Assembly: GCA_036023115.1 (NCBI GenBank)
Contig: JAYKKT010000064.1
Coordinates: 5,302,001-5,366,000 of the forward strand
Source: Brasenia schreberi
Taxonomy: Eukaryota > Streptophyta > Magnoliopsida > Nymphaeales > Cabombaceae
Direction: 5' to 3'
DNA: 64,000 nt
Of this stretch, positions 1 to 10,755 are shown one piece after another (positions within the stretch are counted from its first letter, which is position 1; each line of letters begins with the position of its first letter). The position numbers were made by a program, and so were the translations under genes. The notes beneath the pieces were generated by a model, which did no database searches, had not been told where the DNA came from, and was given only the letters and a program-made list of their open reading frames with translations.

Positions 1-666
1 GTTAGTTTCTCGCAGAAGTTTACCTTGGATTATTTGCTTAGTGGTGTCAATAACCGAAGATTTTGGCCTTGCGGTGCTTTTCACTCAAAAAGGACCGGTG
101 TGGCTCCTACCACGGAACCCAACGACGATGAGTGTGTTGAGAATAACAAGAATACAGCATCACCAATTGGTGATGATGATGGTTGTGGGAGGAGTTTTCA
201 TGACAATAGTTTTGCAATGCAACTGAATAGAGAATACAAAGAAGAGAGTGGCGAGGAAAGTGAAAGAGTGGAATTGTGGAAGGCTAGGATTTTGATGGGG
301 AAGAAGTGTAAACCGTTGGATTTAGATGAAGATGAGATCAACTATGATATAAGTGGCAATCTCGCAGCTGAAGGACGCAATGCAAGTTGTTGTGATTCAT
401 CTGTTCCCTCTATCAACTATGATTTGAGTGCCAATCTGATCGTCGACGAAAACCATCACACGGATTATGAATCAACTGTGACTTCCCAAGAAGATTTTGA
501 GGAAATCAAAGAGGACCACAGAGATCCTGTTTTTATCTGTTATGATGCGAGTGATGATAACCATGGTGGAAGCCATCGTAGCGATTCTTCTTCGTCTGTT
601 ACTTCTCATGAAGATTCTGATGAGGATATCGAACAGGACTTAAATGCTGCTGTTGGTTCGGATTAG
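1..666 (+). CDS. 3' terminal exon of an unidentified acidic plant protein (partial)
   Basis: The frame is open from the first base to a TAG at 664-666. A pyrimidine-rich stretch ending in CAG at 13-15 looks like a splice acceptor, so the exon probably starts at 16 and the gene begins upstream of the window. The visible ~217 residues are rich in Asp, Glu and Ser, with no membrane segment or signal peptide. A stretch reading ELWKARILMGKKCKPLD sits near residue 90 and is followed by two NYD(I/L)S.NL repeats. I have a vague memory of a similar 'ELWK.RILMG.KC.PL' stretch in small uncharacterised plant proteins, but I cannot name a family. The tail is Ser/Asp-rich (SSSSVTSHEDSDEDIEQD). Codon use looks like a real gene and there are no internal stops. 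Function is unknown. Confidence 0.6.
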   Translation, partial: VSFSQKFTLDYLLSGVNNRRFWPCGAFHSKRTGVAPTTEPNDDECVENNKNTASPIGDDDGCGRSFHDNSFAMQLNREYKEESGEESERVELWKARILMGKKCKPLDLDEDEINYDISGNLAAEGRNASCCDSSVPSINYDLSANLIVDENHHTDYESTVTSQEDFEEIKEDHRDPVFICYDASDDNHGGSHRSDSSSSVTSHEDSDEDIEQDLNAAVGSD

Positions 667-1683
667 GGACTTCTGCAATTAATGAATGGCGTCGTCATGC
701 ATGCAATGTTCATCCGCATCATAATATGGTAAAAATTTGCTTAGGTGTGTGTGTGCCTTGCTCTCTTGTACATTTAGTGATTTTGGTGTCTCTATGTTTA
801 TTAAGTGTCCTGCTTAAATCTTTAGTTCACTTCTTCCTCTTTTTTCTTCGTCTTTTATCAGTTCCATATCGTCATCTCTCTCTCTCTCTCTCTCTCAACG
901 GGGTTAAGATCCCAGCGAAATGTGACAGGAAGCAATCTCGATTAACAAGCTTTTTGCTGGAAATTAGAAAAAAAAGCAGATGAAGAGTAGCAATATTAAA
1001 GTAACACACTTGAAGCTTTACATCGAGAAAGGCAGGATCGTAAAAAATGCACCTAAATGAAAACACATGAAGGTAATTTCCCAGGGTTTATCAAGAATGT
1101 CCATCGGCTAACCTCCTAACTGGCATAGGAAATGAATGTCGATGGGCTAATGGGAAATGACATCATTATATGAATTGCATGAAGCCTCTGTTTCAGGGTT
1201 TCGAAATTTATCTGATATGGCAACCCATGCATGAGTGACGGACTCACTTTAGGGAGAGGTGAGGCATGCACCTCACTCAAAATCTAAAAAGTTTCTCGAT
1301 TTATCACTTTAACGAGAAAATGAAGTGTTTTGTAGACTTAAAATACAAGTGCACTTCACCCCAAAAAAGTTGCTGAATGACACTCTTTGGTAGCTAGCAT
1401 GGACCAGGCAAAGAGGATCCTCAATTCCTCATTTTTGTGCTCCTTGTTATATAGAATGCCTTTCTCTGAAGATTACTCATACCTTATGAATGTCAGCAAA
1501 TCGTTATATGTCTAAATGTCCGAGAAACCTTATGAGTGTAATAACATGGTTGTCTTATGCCGATGATGCATTACTATTTTGCAAGGCGCAGTTTGGAACG
1601 TTCTTATAAAGCTTACTTGCCAGAGTTTAAAAGGTTACAGGACAACAATGAAGCTAGTCTTTGAATGTTTGGGCCGGACGACT
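667..1683. other. 3' flank of the first gene, no gene seen
   Basis: Probable 3' UTR and spacer. It contains a CT microsatellite at about 875-897. Short ORFs here (such as 726-983) are low-complexity and have no recognisable similarity. Confidence 0.5.
875..897. repeat. (CT)n microsatellite
   Basis: About 11 perfect CT units, seen directly. Confidence 0.9.
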
Positions 1684-1703
1684 GTATGATGTCTAATTAT
1701 ATA

Positions 1704-2059
1704 CAACAACAACAAAGCTTTTTCCTATACTAGACAAGGTCGGCTACATGGATTCTTTGTTTCCACAGATCTCTATCGTGTGCCATGTTAGCAGTTAACT
1801 CCCAATAAGCTAGATCTTGTTTCTTTCCAACACTTTTGTCGTTGTCCTCTACCTCTTTTAATACTTTCCAAATTTAGTTTTTCTAACCTTCTTATAGGTT
1901 CTCCTTTTGATCTTCTTTCTATATGTCCAAACCATCTTAAACCATGTTTTCTCATTTTATCCTCTATTGGTGTCACTCCTAATTTGTTTCTAATAACCTC
2001 ATTATGTATAAGGTCTTTTCTTGTATGACCACTCATCCATCCCAACATCTTCATTTCTT
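1704..2059 (-). mobile_element. RTE-clade non-LTR retrotransposon, 5'-truncated 3' end with TSD
   Basis: On the minus strand this is the last part of an RTE-type ORF2: peptides such as [28 protein letters not shown] and GRGQRQKCWKE, then a 3' UTR ending in a GTT-rich tail. The tail shows as CAACAACAACAA on the plus strand at 1704. The copy is flanked by a 20-bp direct repeat (1684-1703 and 2060-2079, one mismatch), which is a target-site duplication from target-primed reverse transcription. It starts well downstream of the reverse transcriptase, so it is dead on arrival. Confidence 0.88.
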
Positions 2060-2079
2060 GTACGATGTCTAATTATATA

Positions 2080-2810
2080 TAGCGACAATTTTGTATGAAC
2101 TAAAAGTATGCGCCAGAGCGGGTTAATGCAAGCGTAGAAGCGAACCCAACATGTGAACTTTATGCTTGGCCCTTCCCTCAAAATGTGGTTTCCCCAAGTG
2201 AATAGAATGCTATTTGGGAAGGAATATGAGTTAATGATTGTGATAGATGGCATTAGAAAATTAATCTGCAGGAAGAATCTGTTCCTAAAAGGAGTCGACA
2301 CCTATTATATTTCGTGTGTGGCTGTCTAATCTCTAGAAAAAAGCTTGCTCCTTGGATTCTTTGCAGTCTAGACGTATTGGATCTGCATTCAGCATTTATG
2401 CTTCACATCCGAATCCAAAGCCCCTCAGACGGGATCCTTTTATAGTTAATTTGAAAATTTGGTGACTCAACAACAATTTGTTACTTGACATGGAATTCGA
2501 AATACAACCTGACTCATCTCGTGGGATGAAAATTCTGTGGTGCACAAAAGGATAATGAAGCAAGGAAATCCCTTGATCTGTCACAAGGTACAGCTTAAAA
2601 ACAAATTTAAAACTCATCTCTGGCTCCAACCAAAAATAATGGATAACTATACAAGTTCAGGTAGCCGTGAGATCTAATATCATTCGGTATAAGTGCATTC
2701 GTATCTGCAATTGCACAAAAGGAAGTGGAAATTTTCAACAACTATGAGGTTTGCAGATATACACACACACACACACTAAATACCTGTCATTGACAAGGGG
2801 ATTATATATG
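2080..2810. other. Non-coding spacer
   Basis: I see no gene. A short (AC)n run lies at about 2760-2776. ORFs on the minus strand here have no recognisable domain. Confidence 0.5.
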
Positions 2811-3108
2811 GCCATGATTTACTGTATCACAGGAAGAACCACACCTACCAGATTGCTTGAGGGTTTCTGTTTATGTGCTTATTAGTGGTCTGGTTCACTA
2901 ATCATTGACTGTCGTCTTCTTTCCTCTAGATCTTATCAGCATTTTTCATGACTTACTGCAGAACTGGATGTTGGATGATTGGCAAGAAGAAATGAGTGTT
3001 TACGTTTAACAACATTTTTTTTAATCTAATTTTGCGGCAAAATTTAAGGAAAGAATTGAGCCAAAGAAAAGAAAGATAAGACCCCAACCCATGTTTTACA
3101 AGTTATGG
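2811..3108. repeat. Segmental duplicate, left copy (pair with 14241-14556)
   Basis: About 300 bp beginning TATGGCCATGATTTACTG recurs at 14241 with some 90 % identity by eye. The homology continues at 3452-3658 and 14551-14757. The sequence between 3109 and 3451 is missing from the right copy. No coding potential recognised. Confidence 0.8.
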
Positions 3109-3451
3109 AAGAGGAACTCACAAAATTGCAGCTATTGGAATCTAGTTCAAGCGAGTTTAATGTAACTCGCAGGTGGCCAGCTCGATCCCCTAGGAGGTGC
3201 ATGGCATCTGTGTGTGTGTGGGTGTTAGGCTAATCGGAGGGACTTTGATGAGCTTGCACAGAATGTGAAAGAAGGCCTTGAAGTCTATTTCGCAGATAGT
3301 TACACTCAGATTTTTTATTTAGCATTTTACAGTGAGCCAGCAGCAGAGGAACATGCTATGCCCGAGTAGATATTCCTTCCACCGATGATCCTTTTCCTGC
3401 CTTCAGAGGCTTGGCTGCTCACGAGAGAAGGAGAAACTGGCACACATTGAT

Positions 3452-3612
3452 TTTTACACAATTATGCATTAAAGGGCATTAAGATCTTATATATGTATAT
3501 ATATAGAGAGAAACTGGTATATGCTACACGCACTCTAGTAAATACAAATAAATCTTAATCATCTATTTTTAAAATAGATGGATGATTGAGATTTGAAATT
3601 TAAAAAGCATAT

Positions 3613-3658
<46 letters not shown>
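3452..3658. repeat. Second block of the segmental duplicate, with hairpin and (TA)n
   Basis: Matches 14551-14757. It includes an imperfect hairpin at about 3550-3595 (stem around the TATTTTTAAAATA centre), perhaps a MITE remnant, and ends in a long (TA)n run at about 3618-3658. Confidence 0.7.
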
Positions 3659-3659
<1 letters not shown>

Positions 3660-3797
3660 CCTTTTAGATTCAAATCTTAACTCTCCATTGTTAAAGATGA
3701 ATGATTTAGATTTGTTACGTAGCATATATATATAACTTTGCAGAAGTAGGTACTCATTTGTTCATCTAAACACTCGAGGTAGATATGACGTGGCTAT

Positions 3798-4385
3798 AAT
3801 GGTCACAACCTAATAAAGGTGAAAGTCGGTTGTAATATGTTACGGAGACTCTTTTTTTGCCCATTTTCTTGGTTAGGAGAACACGTGGTGGGTGGGCCCA
3901 ACTAAAGCTCACAACTAGGTCATGTGTGTCAATGGATCAGATTCTATCAAATACTTAATAAGATCGAGATAAATTTCTTTTTTCCTTTTATGATGGCGAG
4001 ATAAACAACCCCAATTATAGAACTCACAACAGGAGAGCTATTGCTCGTTGTGCTAAGAGAATTATCTGGATCTGTTTCAAATTGTATGATCCATAGATCT
4101 TTAGAAAACAAACTGCAATCATGAAACCAAAGTTGGAGTGTAATTGGATTTTTTTCTGGATACTAGAAATGTTACGTAGGATACTATCCAAATTCAATTT
4201 CAATCTAAAGGTTCTCTCTCTCTCTCTCTCTCTCAGTTGGAAGCATGTTCTAGTGATGTAGATTTGTACCTGATCTGTGGGGTTCGGAAATCCTTAGACA
4301 GGTGAAATCATGAAAAATGAAGTTGAATCGAATCGACCAAGTCCAACAATGCAAGCTAAAAGGCCATCCAAGTCTGATCTGATTT
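3798..4385. repeat. Degraded relative of the giant inverted-repeat element
   Basis: The stretch beginning CCTAATAAAGGTGAAAG and continuing past ATCATGAAAAATGAAGTTGA parallels the loop-proximal right arm of the element at 6.6-9.7 kb (8090-8360 and 8436-8600). Only one arm is present, and unrelated sequence including a (CT)n run at 4213-4235 interrupts it. Confidence 0.65.
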
Positions 4386-5041
4386 AACCAACCAGAATCT
4401 GATTCAAATGCCATCTCCAAAAAAAGATACAGTAGAGCTGACTGGTTTGGACCGGCTTGGTGGGTTGAATCGGATCAGAATCACTTCTGGAACCTCCCAG
4501 AATCCGAACGGAGGGAATTGCAATCAGGTTGTAATGTGCTAGTGTTTAGGTATGATTTCTAATGTGCCTAACCCAAATCGCCTCCGGTTGGTTTGTTAGG
4601 TTAGTCTAGAGCCACACTTAAGGCCCCAACTTGAATAAACAAGGGTTTGATTCTTTCCTTGAGAGAAGGAAAACTAAAAGTGTTGTCTTAAATGTTTTAA
4701 CAATAAAACTCATGTTCGATTCGGCATGGGCTCGACTCATCTTAAATGGTGCGCACTACAAAACAACCAATCGTTCAATGGTACGCACTACAAAGAGTCT
4801 CGACTCTTAGTTCGCCGGATCACCTAGCATGAATGGCTTCGACTGGGTTTGAACCATCCCTATCTTGAAGAAGTTGAATTTCTCAAGAGCATAAATTATT
4901 GATTGCTTCAATAATTTATGAGTGCTTCATAGTTCGTACAGCGCAAATGGAGGCTTTAAGGCTTTCAGGACTGTTGTAGGTTGAAGTAAATTTACTCATC
5001 AATTCTTGAAAAAAAATACAAAAAAAAATCTATTTTATATA
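4386..5041. other. Non-coding spacer with a perfect hairpin
   Basis: No gene seen. A perfect 13-bp stem (4890-4902 pairing with 4908-4920) with a 5-base loop lies within it. Confidence 0.5.
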
Positions 5042-5148
5042 AACTGTTAGCATGACACATGATAGGGTATTGTGCGGAAACAAAGAATCCATGCAGCCGA
5101 TCTTATCTAGTATGAGAAAAGGCTTAGTTATCGTTGGTTGCATGAGAA
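5042..5148 (+). mobile_element. RTE non-LTR retrotransposon 3' tail fragment
   Basis: About 100 bp matching the 3' UTR end of the RTE copies elsewhere in the window: the CACATGATAGGG block, AACAAAGAATCCATG, and the terminal GGCTTAGTT motif. It lies in the plus orientation and has no coding remnant. Confidence 0.75.
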
Positions 5149-6070
5149 AGCCGAGGCCTAATATACACATGCACCTATGAAAGTTGAACTTCCCACCAGC
5201 AGCAACAGTGCTACAATATTATATTGTTGAGCTAACGCTCTGGGTGCCGAATACGGAGTTACTGGACCCTGCCTTTACCGGAAGGAAGAATCTGACCGGT
5301 TTAGAACCGAAACCAAACCGGTCTTAAAACGGACAGAAACTAGAAGCAGTGGTTTCTATTCCAAAACTATAACCAAATCAGGGACCTTTTGATTCAGTTA
5401 CAGTTCACAGTTCCAAGAACCAGCAACTTCAAACCGTCTTTAAATTTAAATATATTTTCAGCCTTCGCCTATCACAAATACCTCTTCAGCTCAATGACAG
5501 GGAGCGACCTTGAGATTGAGACTCGCGGTCCTTATGTTAAAAAGAGAATTCTTACAAAATATTTTCAGCAGTTCTGAAACCGAACCAAAACCGTCTCGAA
5601 CCTAACTCTTCTCTAACTGGAACCAGAACCTACAGTTCAAGGTTTCAGGTAAACCTGAACCGGACATGTCTATACTCATTGCAATATTTTCCCAACGTAA
5701 GGACACTCGATCGAGTCGATACGCGATGGCAGTTACCTATTTTTCACTGGTTCGGTTTTGGGTTGGGAAAGAAACCCCTAATATCTTTAAGAGGGTATAC
5801 GACAAAGCAACGACAAGAAGTGCCACTACATATAATTCCAAATTTTCAACTACCTAATTTTAAAATGTTTCATTTTTTAGGTTTGGATTTACAAAGCGAA
5901 TATTGTTAGGGTTGGAATTTGAAGAACGGGTACAAAATTAAAGCTCGGTACGGGCATTACCCGTTTACGACCCGCCCAATTGAGATCCGTGCCCATAGAA
6001 TGATGATAGGAACAAAAGAAAAGTACTAAGGGTGTTTCGGGTATATTCAGGGGCTTCCTAAACCCCAATT
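5149..6070. other. Non-coding sequence rich in ACCGG/CCGAACC motifs
   Basis: Repeated AACCGG, AACCGAA and CCGAACC words at about 5270-5670 resemble subterminal repeats of a degraded DNA transposon, but I found no clear terminal inverted repeats. ORFs at 5389, 5666 and 5679 overlap this repetitive sequence and are not credible genes. Confidence 0.4.
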
Positions 6071-6075
6071 CCTCC

Positions 6076-6132
6076 CATATAAATGCTGAGGATCTCGTGG
6101 CGCCAATCTTCCTCATTTCGCTAGGGTTTCAG
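6076..6132 (+). promoter_or_regulatory. Core promoter of the L30 gene: TATA box and telo-box
   Basis: TATAAAT at 6078-6084 is followed by TAGGGTTT at 6122-6129, a telo-box. Telo-boxes near the transcription start are characteristic of plant ribosomal-protein promoters. The spacing to the ATG at 6162 leaves a short leader, as expected. Confidence 0.6.
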
Positions 6133-6161
6133 TTTGAGGGTTCATCGAAGGAGCGGCAGCC

Positions 6162-6386
6162 ATGTCGTCGACCACGAAGAAGACGGTGAGCCTCCTCCTT
6201 TTCGACTCTGACTCCTCATTCTTTGCTTTCGTTTTGTCGTCGGGCTGATTCCGATTGTTTTCCTCCATTTGGTTCCTCAGAAGAAGACTCATGAGAGAAT
6301 CAACAATCGGCTCGCTCTCGTAATGAAGAGGTGGAAATACACGCTTGGGTACAAGACGGTCCTCAGATCTCTCAGGACCTCGAAAG
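6162..6386 (+). pseudogene. RPL30: 60S ribosomal protein L30 (eL30), first two exons only
   Basis: Exon 1 (6162-6185) reads MSSTTKKT and ends at a GTGAG donor. Exon 2 (6281-6386) follows a TTCCTCAG acceptor and reads [16 protein letters not shown], then [10 protein letters not shown] and SLRTSKG, ending at a GGTATAT donor. This is the N-terminal third of cytosolic ribosomal protein eL30, normally about 110 residues and part of the large subunit. The family has ...MKSGKYTLG; here it is MKRWKYTLG, explained by a one-base gain and a one-base loss close together. The exons encoding the remaining ~70 residues were not found downstream; instead a giant inverted repeat begins about 200 bp past the donor. 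Most likely this is a truncated copy. A functional gene with its 3' exons far away cannot be excluded. Confidence 0.8.
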
Positions 6387-6593
6387 GTATATGCTCAACG
6401 ATTTTGTTTTGTTTACTATTAATATTAATATTGTACAAGATCTCATCTCATCGAAACAAAGAACATATATAGTTGACTCCGGAAAAAGACTTGGTTTATT
6501 GTCCTTGTTTGCCTCCAATAGGTTATCTATGGTTATCTCTTACTAAAATACAACAACATCAACCCAAGAGTTAACTGGTCTTGACGAAACGAA

Positions 6594-9500
6594 ACATAGG
6601 AGGACAATCATGCCCATAAGTAGTGTAAACCTCCTTGGTTAAGGTTAAAGTCATGGTAAAGCGAACGATGAACCAGAAATAAATCGATATAAGCTAAACC
6701 ACGGGAAATTGCATGTACATTGTATTATAACAAAGCAAACAAAGGAAAAAGAGGAGGAGAATGACATATATTTGACCATTTATCCTTTCTTGCTTACACC
6801 TAATTGCTTGACCTCCTTTAAAATCAAGAGATGACCACCACATGGTGTGCTTTCTAAGTTAAAGATTTATCTTACCAAATAAATGAGGTACCTTAGTAAG
6901 CTGTATTGCACGTAAAAATTACCACATTTAAATAAAATACTTAAAGTTATTTATAATTTTATAACAAACATACCAACATTAAATTTTGTGTTTTAAAACA
7001 CCACATAAAACAACAATCATTATGTGTCATATTAGTTTTTAATGTTACGAAGCACATTGTAATTAGGAAAGCCATATTTTGAAATATAACAATCAATATA
7101 TATTGTCTCGTCTCTAATAGAAAATAAAAGAAATCTACCTCTCATGAACCTATTTTGAGATAAGTTAAAGGAAAGTTTGAATTCTTATTTTTCTCAAAAG
7201 TGGACAAGCTTAGAGCGTCATTGACTACTCTTTGTGTTACATCCTCATAACTTCAGTTTGACTTTCGACCTAAGTGATTGTCGTTAAAGAGATAAACTTA
7301 TATCAATAAGATATACAAGACATGTTGTTCTTTCCAATTTTCGTCCAATGAAAGGTGTTGATTCCTTGTCCATGTTAACCTTTATCAACTGAGAGTTCAT
7401 ATTCAAAAAAGATGTCTTGTGATCACTAATCAACAATCAATTGCAAAGTAGTTAAATAAAATGAATCATATATACATAAAATCTTAAAGGATGTTGCATA
7501 TGTATATGGTCCACAACATGCAAAAGTTATTTTGTCATTATATTTTTTAAGGTGGGACCCACTGTTGTTCACCGTGCATGTTTCACATAAGCAATATCAC
7601 GAACTGGATTAGTAATCATTTATTACACCAACATTCTCAAAAGATTTTTCATTGTACTGGTCATTGACATGACAAAAATAAGAAAGATATGAGGACAGTA
7701 TGATGCATAGCAAATAAACCAATTCGCACAAACATATATCACATGAATGTAAAGCTTTTAGCTTGCATTGTTGGATGATTTTTTAGCTTAGATTGTTGGA
7801 TTTGGTCGATTCGATTCAATTTTATTTTTTAGGATTTATAAACCTCACAAATTAGGTACACATCCACATCATAAAAAGAAAAAGAATTTATCTGGATGTG
7901 ATAGGATGTGATAGTATCTAATCCGTTCACACGTTTACGCATGACTTAGTTATGAGCTTTAATGGGGCATACCCGCCATGTGTTCTAACGATTAAGAAAA
8001 TCGGCAAAAAAAGATACTCCATAACAGATTACAACCAACTTTCACCTTTATTGGGTTGTTGTCACTATTGAAGCCAATTAAAAGCCTTTGCTAAAGGTGA
8101 AAGTCAGTTGTAATCTGTTATGGAGTCTCTTTTTTGCTTGTTTTCTTGGTTGTTAGAACACATGGGGCCTCATTAAAGCTTACAACTAGGCCATGGTGAA
8201 TGTGTCAACAGATCAGATTTTATCAAATCCCTAATAGGATGTAGATAATTTTTTTTCTTTTTATTATGTGGATCTATACCTAATTTGTGCGTTCAAAAAT
8301 CATGAAAAATGAAATTGAATTGATAAAGTTCAATAATTCGAGCTGAAAAACCATTCAACAATGCAAGCTAAAAGCTTCACATTCTTATGATATCATAATA
8401 ACATTTGCGTGAACCGGTTATCTTATTGGCTACACATTATGATTTTATCAAATCCCTAATAGGATCTAGATAATTTTTTTTCCTTTTATGACGTGGATCT
8501 ATACCTAATTTGTGGGTTCAAAAATCATGAAAAATGAGATTGAATTGACAAAATCCAATAATCCGAGCTGAAAGACTATTCAACAATGCAAGCTAAAAGC
8601 TTTACATTCCTATGATATCACAACAACATTTGCGTGAATTGGTTATCTTATTGACTAAGCATCATTTTGCCTTCATTTTTTTTTCTTTTTTTCATGTCAA
8701 TGACTAGCTCAATGAAAAACCTTTTGAGTATATTGGTGTGATAAATGGTTTACCAATCTAATTCGTGATATTGCTTATGTGAAACATGAATGGTGAACAA
8801 CATGCAAAATCGAGTGGGTCCCACCTTAAAAAGTGTAATAACGGAATAACTTTTGCTTGTGTTGTAGACCATATACATAAGCAACATCCTTTAATATTTG
8901 TGGATGTATGATTCATTTTATTTCGAATGAACTAGCGGTTGATAGAGGTTGACATGGACAAGGAATCAACACGTCCCGTTGGATTGAAATCGGAAAGAAC
9001 GATATCTCTTCTATATCTTATTATACAGGTTTATCTCTTTAACAACAATTACTTAAGCCAAAAGTTGAACCGAAGCTCAAGTGTAAGGAGGTAACACGAA
9101 GAATAGTCAATGGTGCTCTAAGCTTATCTACTTTCGAGAAAATAAAGCTTCAAACTTTCCTCTAACTTATCTAAGAATAGGTTCATGGGAGGTAGATTTC
9201 TTTATCTTTTTATTTGAAATGAGACGGAATATATTGATTGTTATATTTGAAAATATGGCTTTTCTAATTACAATGTACTTTGTAACATTAGAAACTAATA
9301 TGACACATATTGATTGTTGTTTTGTGTGATGAATTTAAACACAAAATTTGAGGTTGGTATGCTTGTTGTTAGTACTTCAACATATAAGCAGCTTTAAGTA
9401 TTTTATATTTGCAAAGCTTTTATAATATAGTAGCTTTTTTGTGTAATGCAACTTACTAAGGTACCTCTAACCTAGAAAGCACACCATGTAGCAGTCATGT

Positions 9501-9698
9501 CCTTATTTTACAGGTCACGTGTAGGTAAGTATGGAGCAAATGTCAAATATATGTTATTCTTCTCTTCTGTTTGCTTTGTTAAAATATATTGCACATACAG
9601 TCAATTGGACAATTTCTCATGGTTCTATTGATCTATTTTTGGTTCATTGTCCGCCTTTACCTTGACTTTGACTTTAATCACTGTCCTCCTATGTTATC
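6594..9698. mobile_element. Giant inverted-repeat (foldback) element, about 3.1 kb
   Basis: The left arm (about 6594-8047) is the reverse complement of the right arm (about 8093-9698), around a loop of roughly 45 bp at 8048-8092. Anchors: AACATAGGAGGACAAT near 6594 pairs with the TGTCCTCCTATGTT near 9690; the AAGGTGGGACCCAC block at 7550 pairs with GTGGGTCCCACCTT at 8817; the segment at 7000-7430 pairs with 8930-9370. The arms have diverged, with small indels. The right arm carries an extra tandem copy of about 220 bp (8215-8435 and 8436-8660). There is no transposase ORF. It resembles a non-autonomous foldback or long-TIR element. Transcripts would fold into a very long hairpin. Confidence 0.85.
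8215..8660. repeat. Tandem duplication within the right arm of the inverted repeat
   Basis: Two units of about 220 bp, each starting near GATTTTATCAAATCCCTAAT and containing CATGAAAAATGA and CAATGCAAGCTAAAAGCTT, lie head to tail. The left arm has only one equivalent, so this arose after the palindrome formed. Confidence 0.8.
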
Positions 9699-9705
9699 AA
9701 GTTGT

Positions 9706-10010
9706 AGGAAAGTCTTTTCCCATACAGAGTCAACTATGGAGGTTCTTTGTTTCTATAAGATGCGATCTTGTGTCATATTAATAGTAAACTCTAGAGAAGC
9801 TAGATCATTCTTTATTGTGTCTTTCCTACACTTTTATGGTCTTCGTCGTCCTCTTTTAACATAATAATCATCTAGTTTCTCACACTTTATTATCGGAGAT
9901 CCTTTTAGTACTATCTTAAATGAAGTTTCTTTATTTTATTTTCTATTAGTGTCATTCCTATTTTTCTATGATAACCTCATTTTGGCTACGATCATTTCTC
10001 AAGTAAATGA
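9706..10010 (-). mobile_element. Degenerate RTE non-LTR 3' end
   Basis: Reads on the minus strand as a decayed version of the RTE 3' end: the AAGTCTTTTCCCATAC tail block at 9711, then AGCTAGATCATTCTTTATTG, CACTTTTATGGTC and the AACCTCATT block. It abuts the right end of the inverted-repeat element. Confidence 0.7.
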
Positions 10011-10317
10011 AAATAATAGTAGCTGGCCCATCTTGATGCTCATGCTCATACTTTAATTCTTTTTTGAGGAGGTACTGGATTCAGTTCAATGAAGGAACTC
10101 TTGAGAAAAAGTTATTGCAGTTTGATTCGAGACTGCTTATGCTAAGTAAGGCCGGGCTTTCCAAATTCACCTTCTCCATATTTCGAAACAGATTGTGCTG
10201 TACAATACTTTGATCAACAGCATGAAGGTTGTCATTTGCTTGGATTATTACATGAGAAGGGGCTAACCATCGTGACTAGATTCAATAACATCTCCAATGT
10301 AATGTCATCCACATGTT

Positions 10318-10703
10318 AATCAATCCTTCGTCAACATGTCGGAAATAAGCGCCCCTTTTCGACAAGATGATCTTAGCCAGTTTCTTCCTGTAAACAATCC
10401 ACATATGACTTTCCCGAGTTCAGGTATGAGTTTACTCATTATTTTTCCTCAGTTATTTATGCAAAATAGACTATTCACTGCAAATCTATCAAGTGAGCAC
10501 CACATTTGGGGCATGACTATAGTTGCCAGAAACAAAAATGTCGACTGAGATGGTTATGGGTTTTGGCATAGGTATGTTAGGGCTTTAAACCTTTGGTACA
10601 TTGTAATTGAATCTCTCTCTCTCTCTTAATCAATCAATCAGTCCAACACACACACACACATATATACATATATATATACACATATATACATATATATATA
10701 TAT

Positions 10704-10755
<52 letters not shown>

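Noticed and set aside
3120..3230. B-box-like AGCTCGATCCC suggesting another SINE
   Set aside because: No matching A box at the right distance and no delimited ends.
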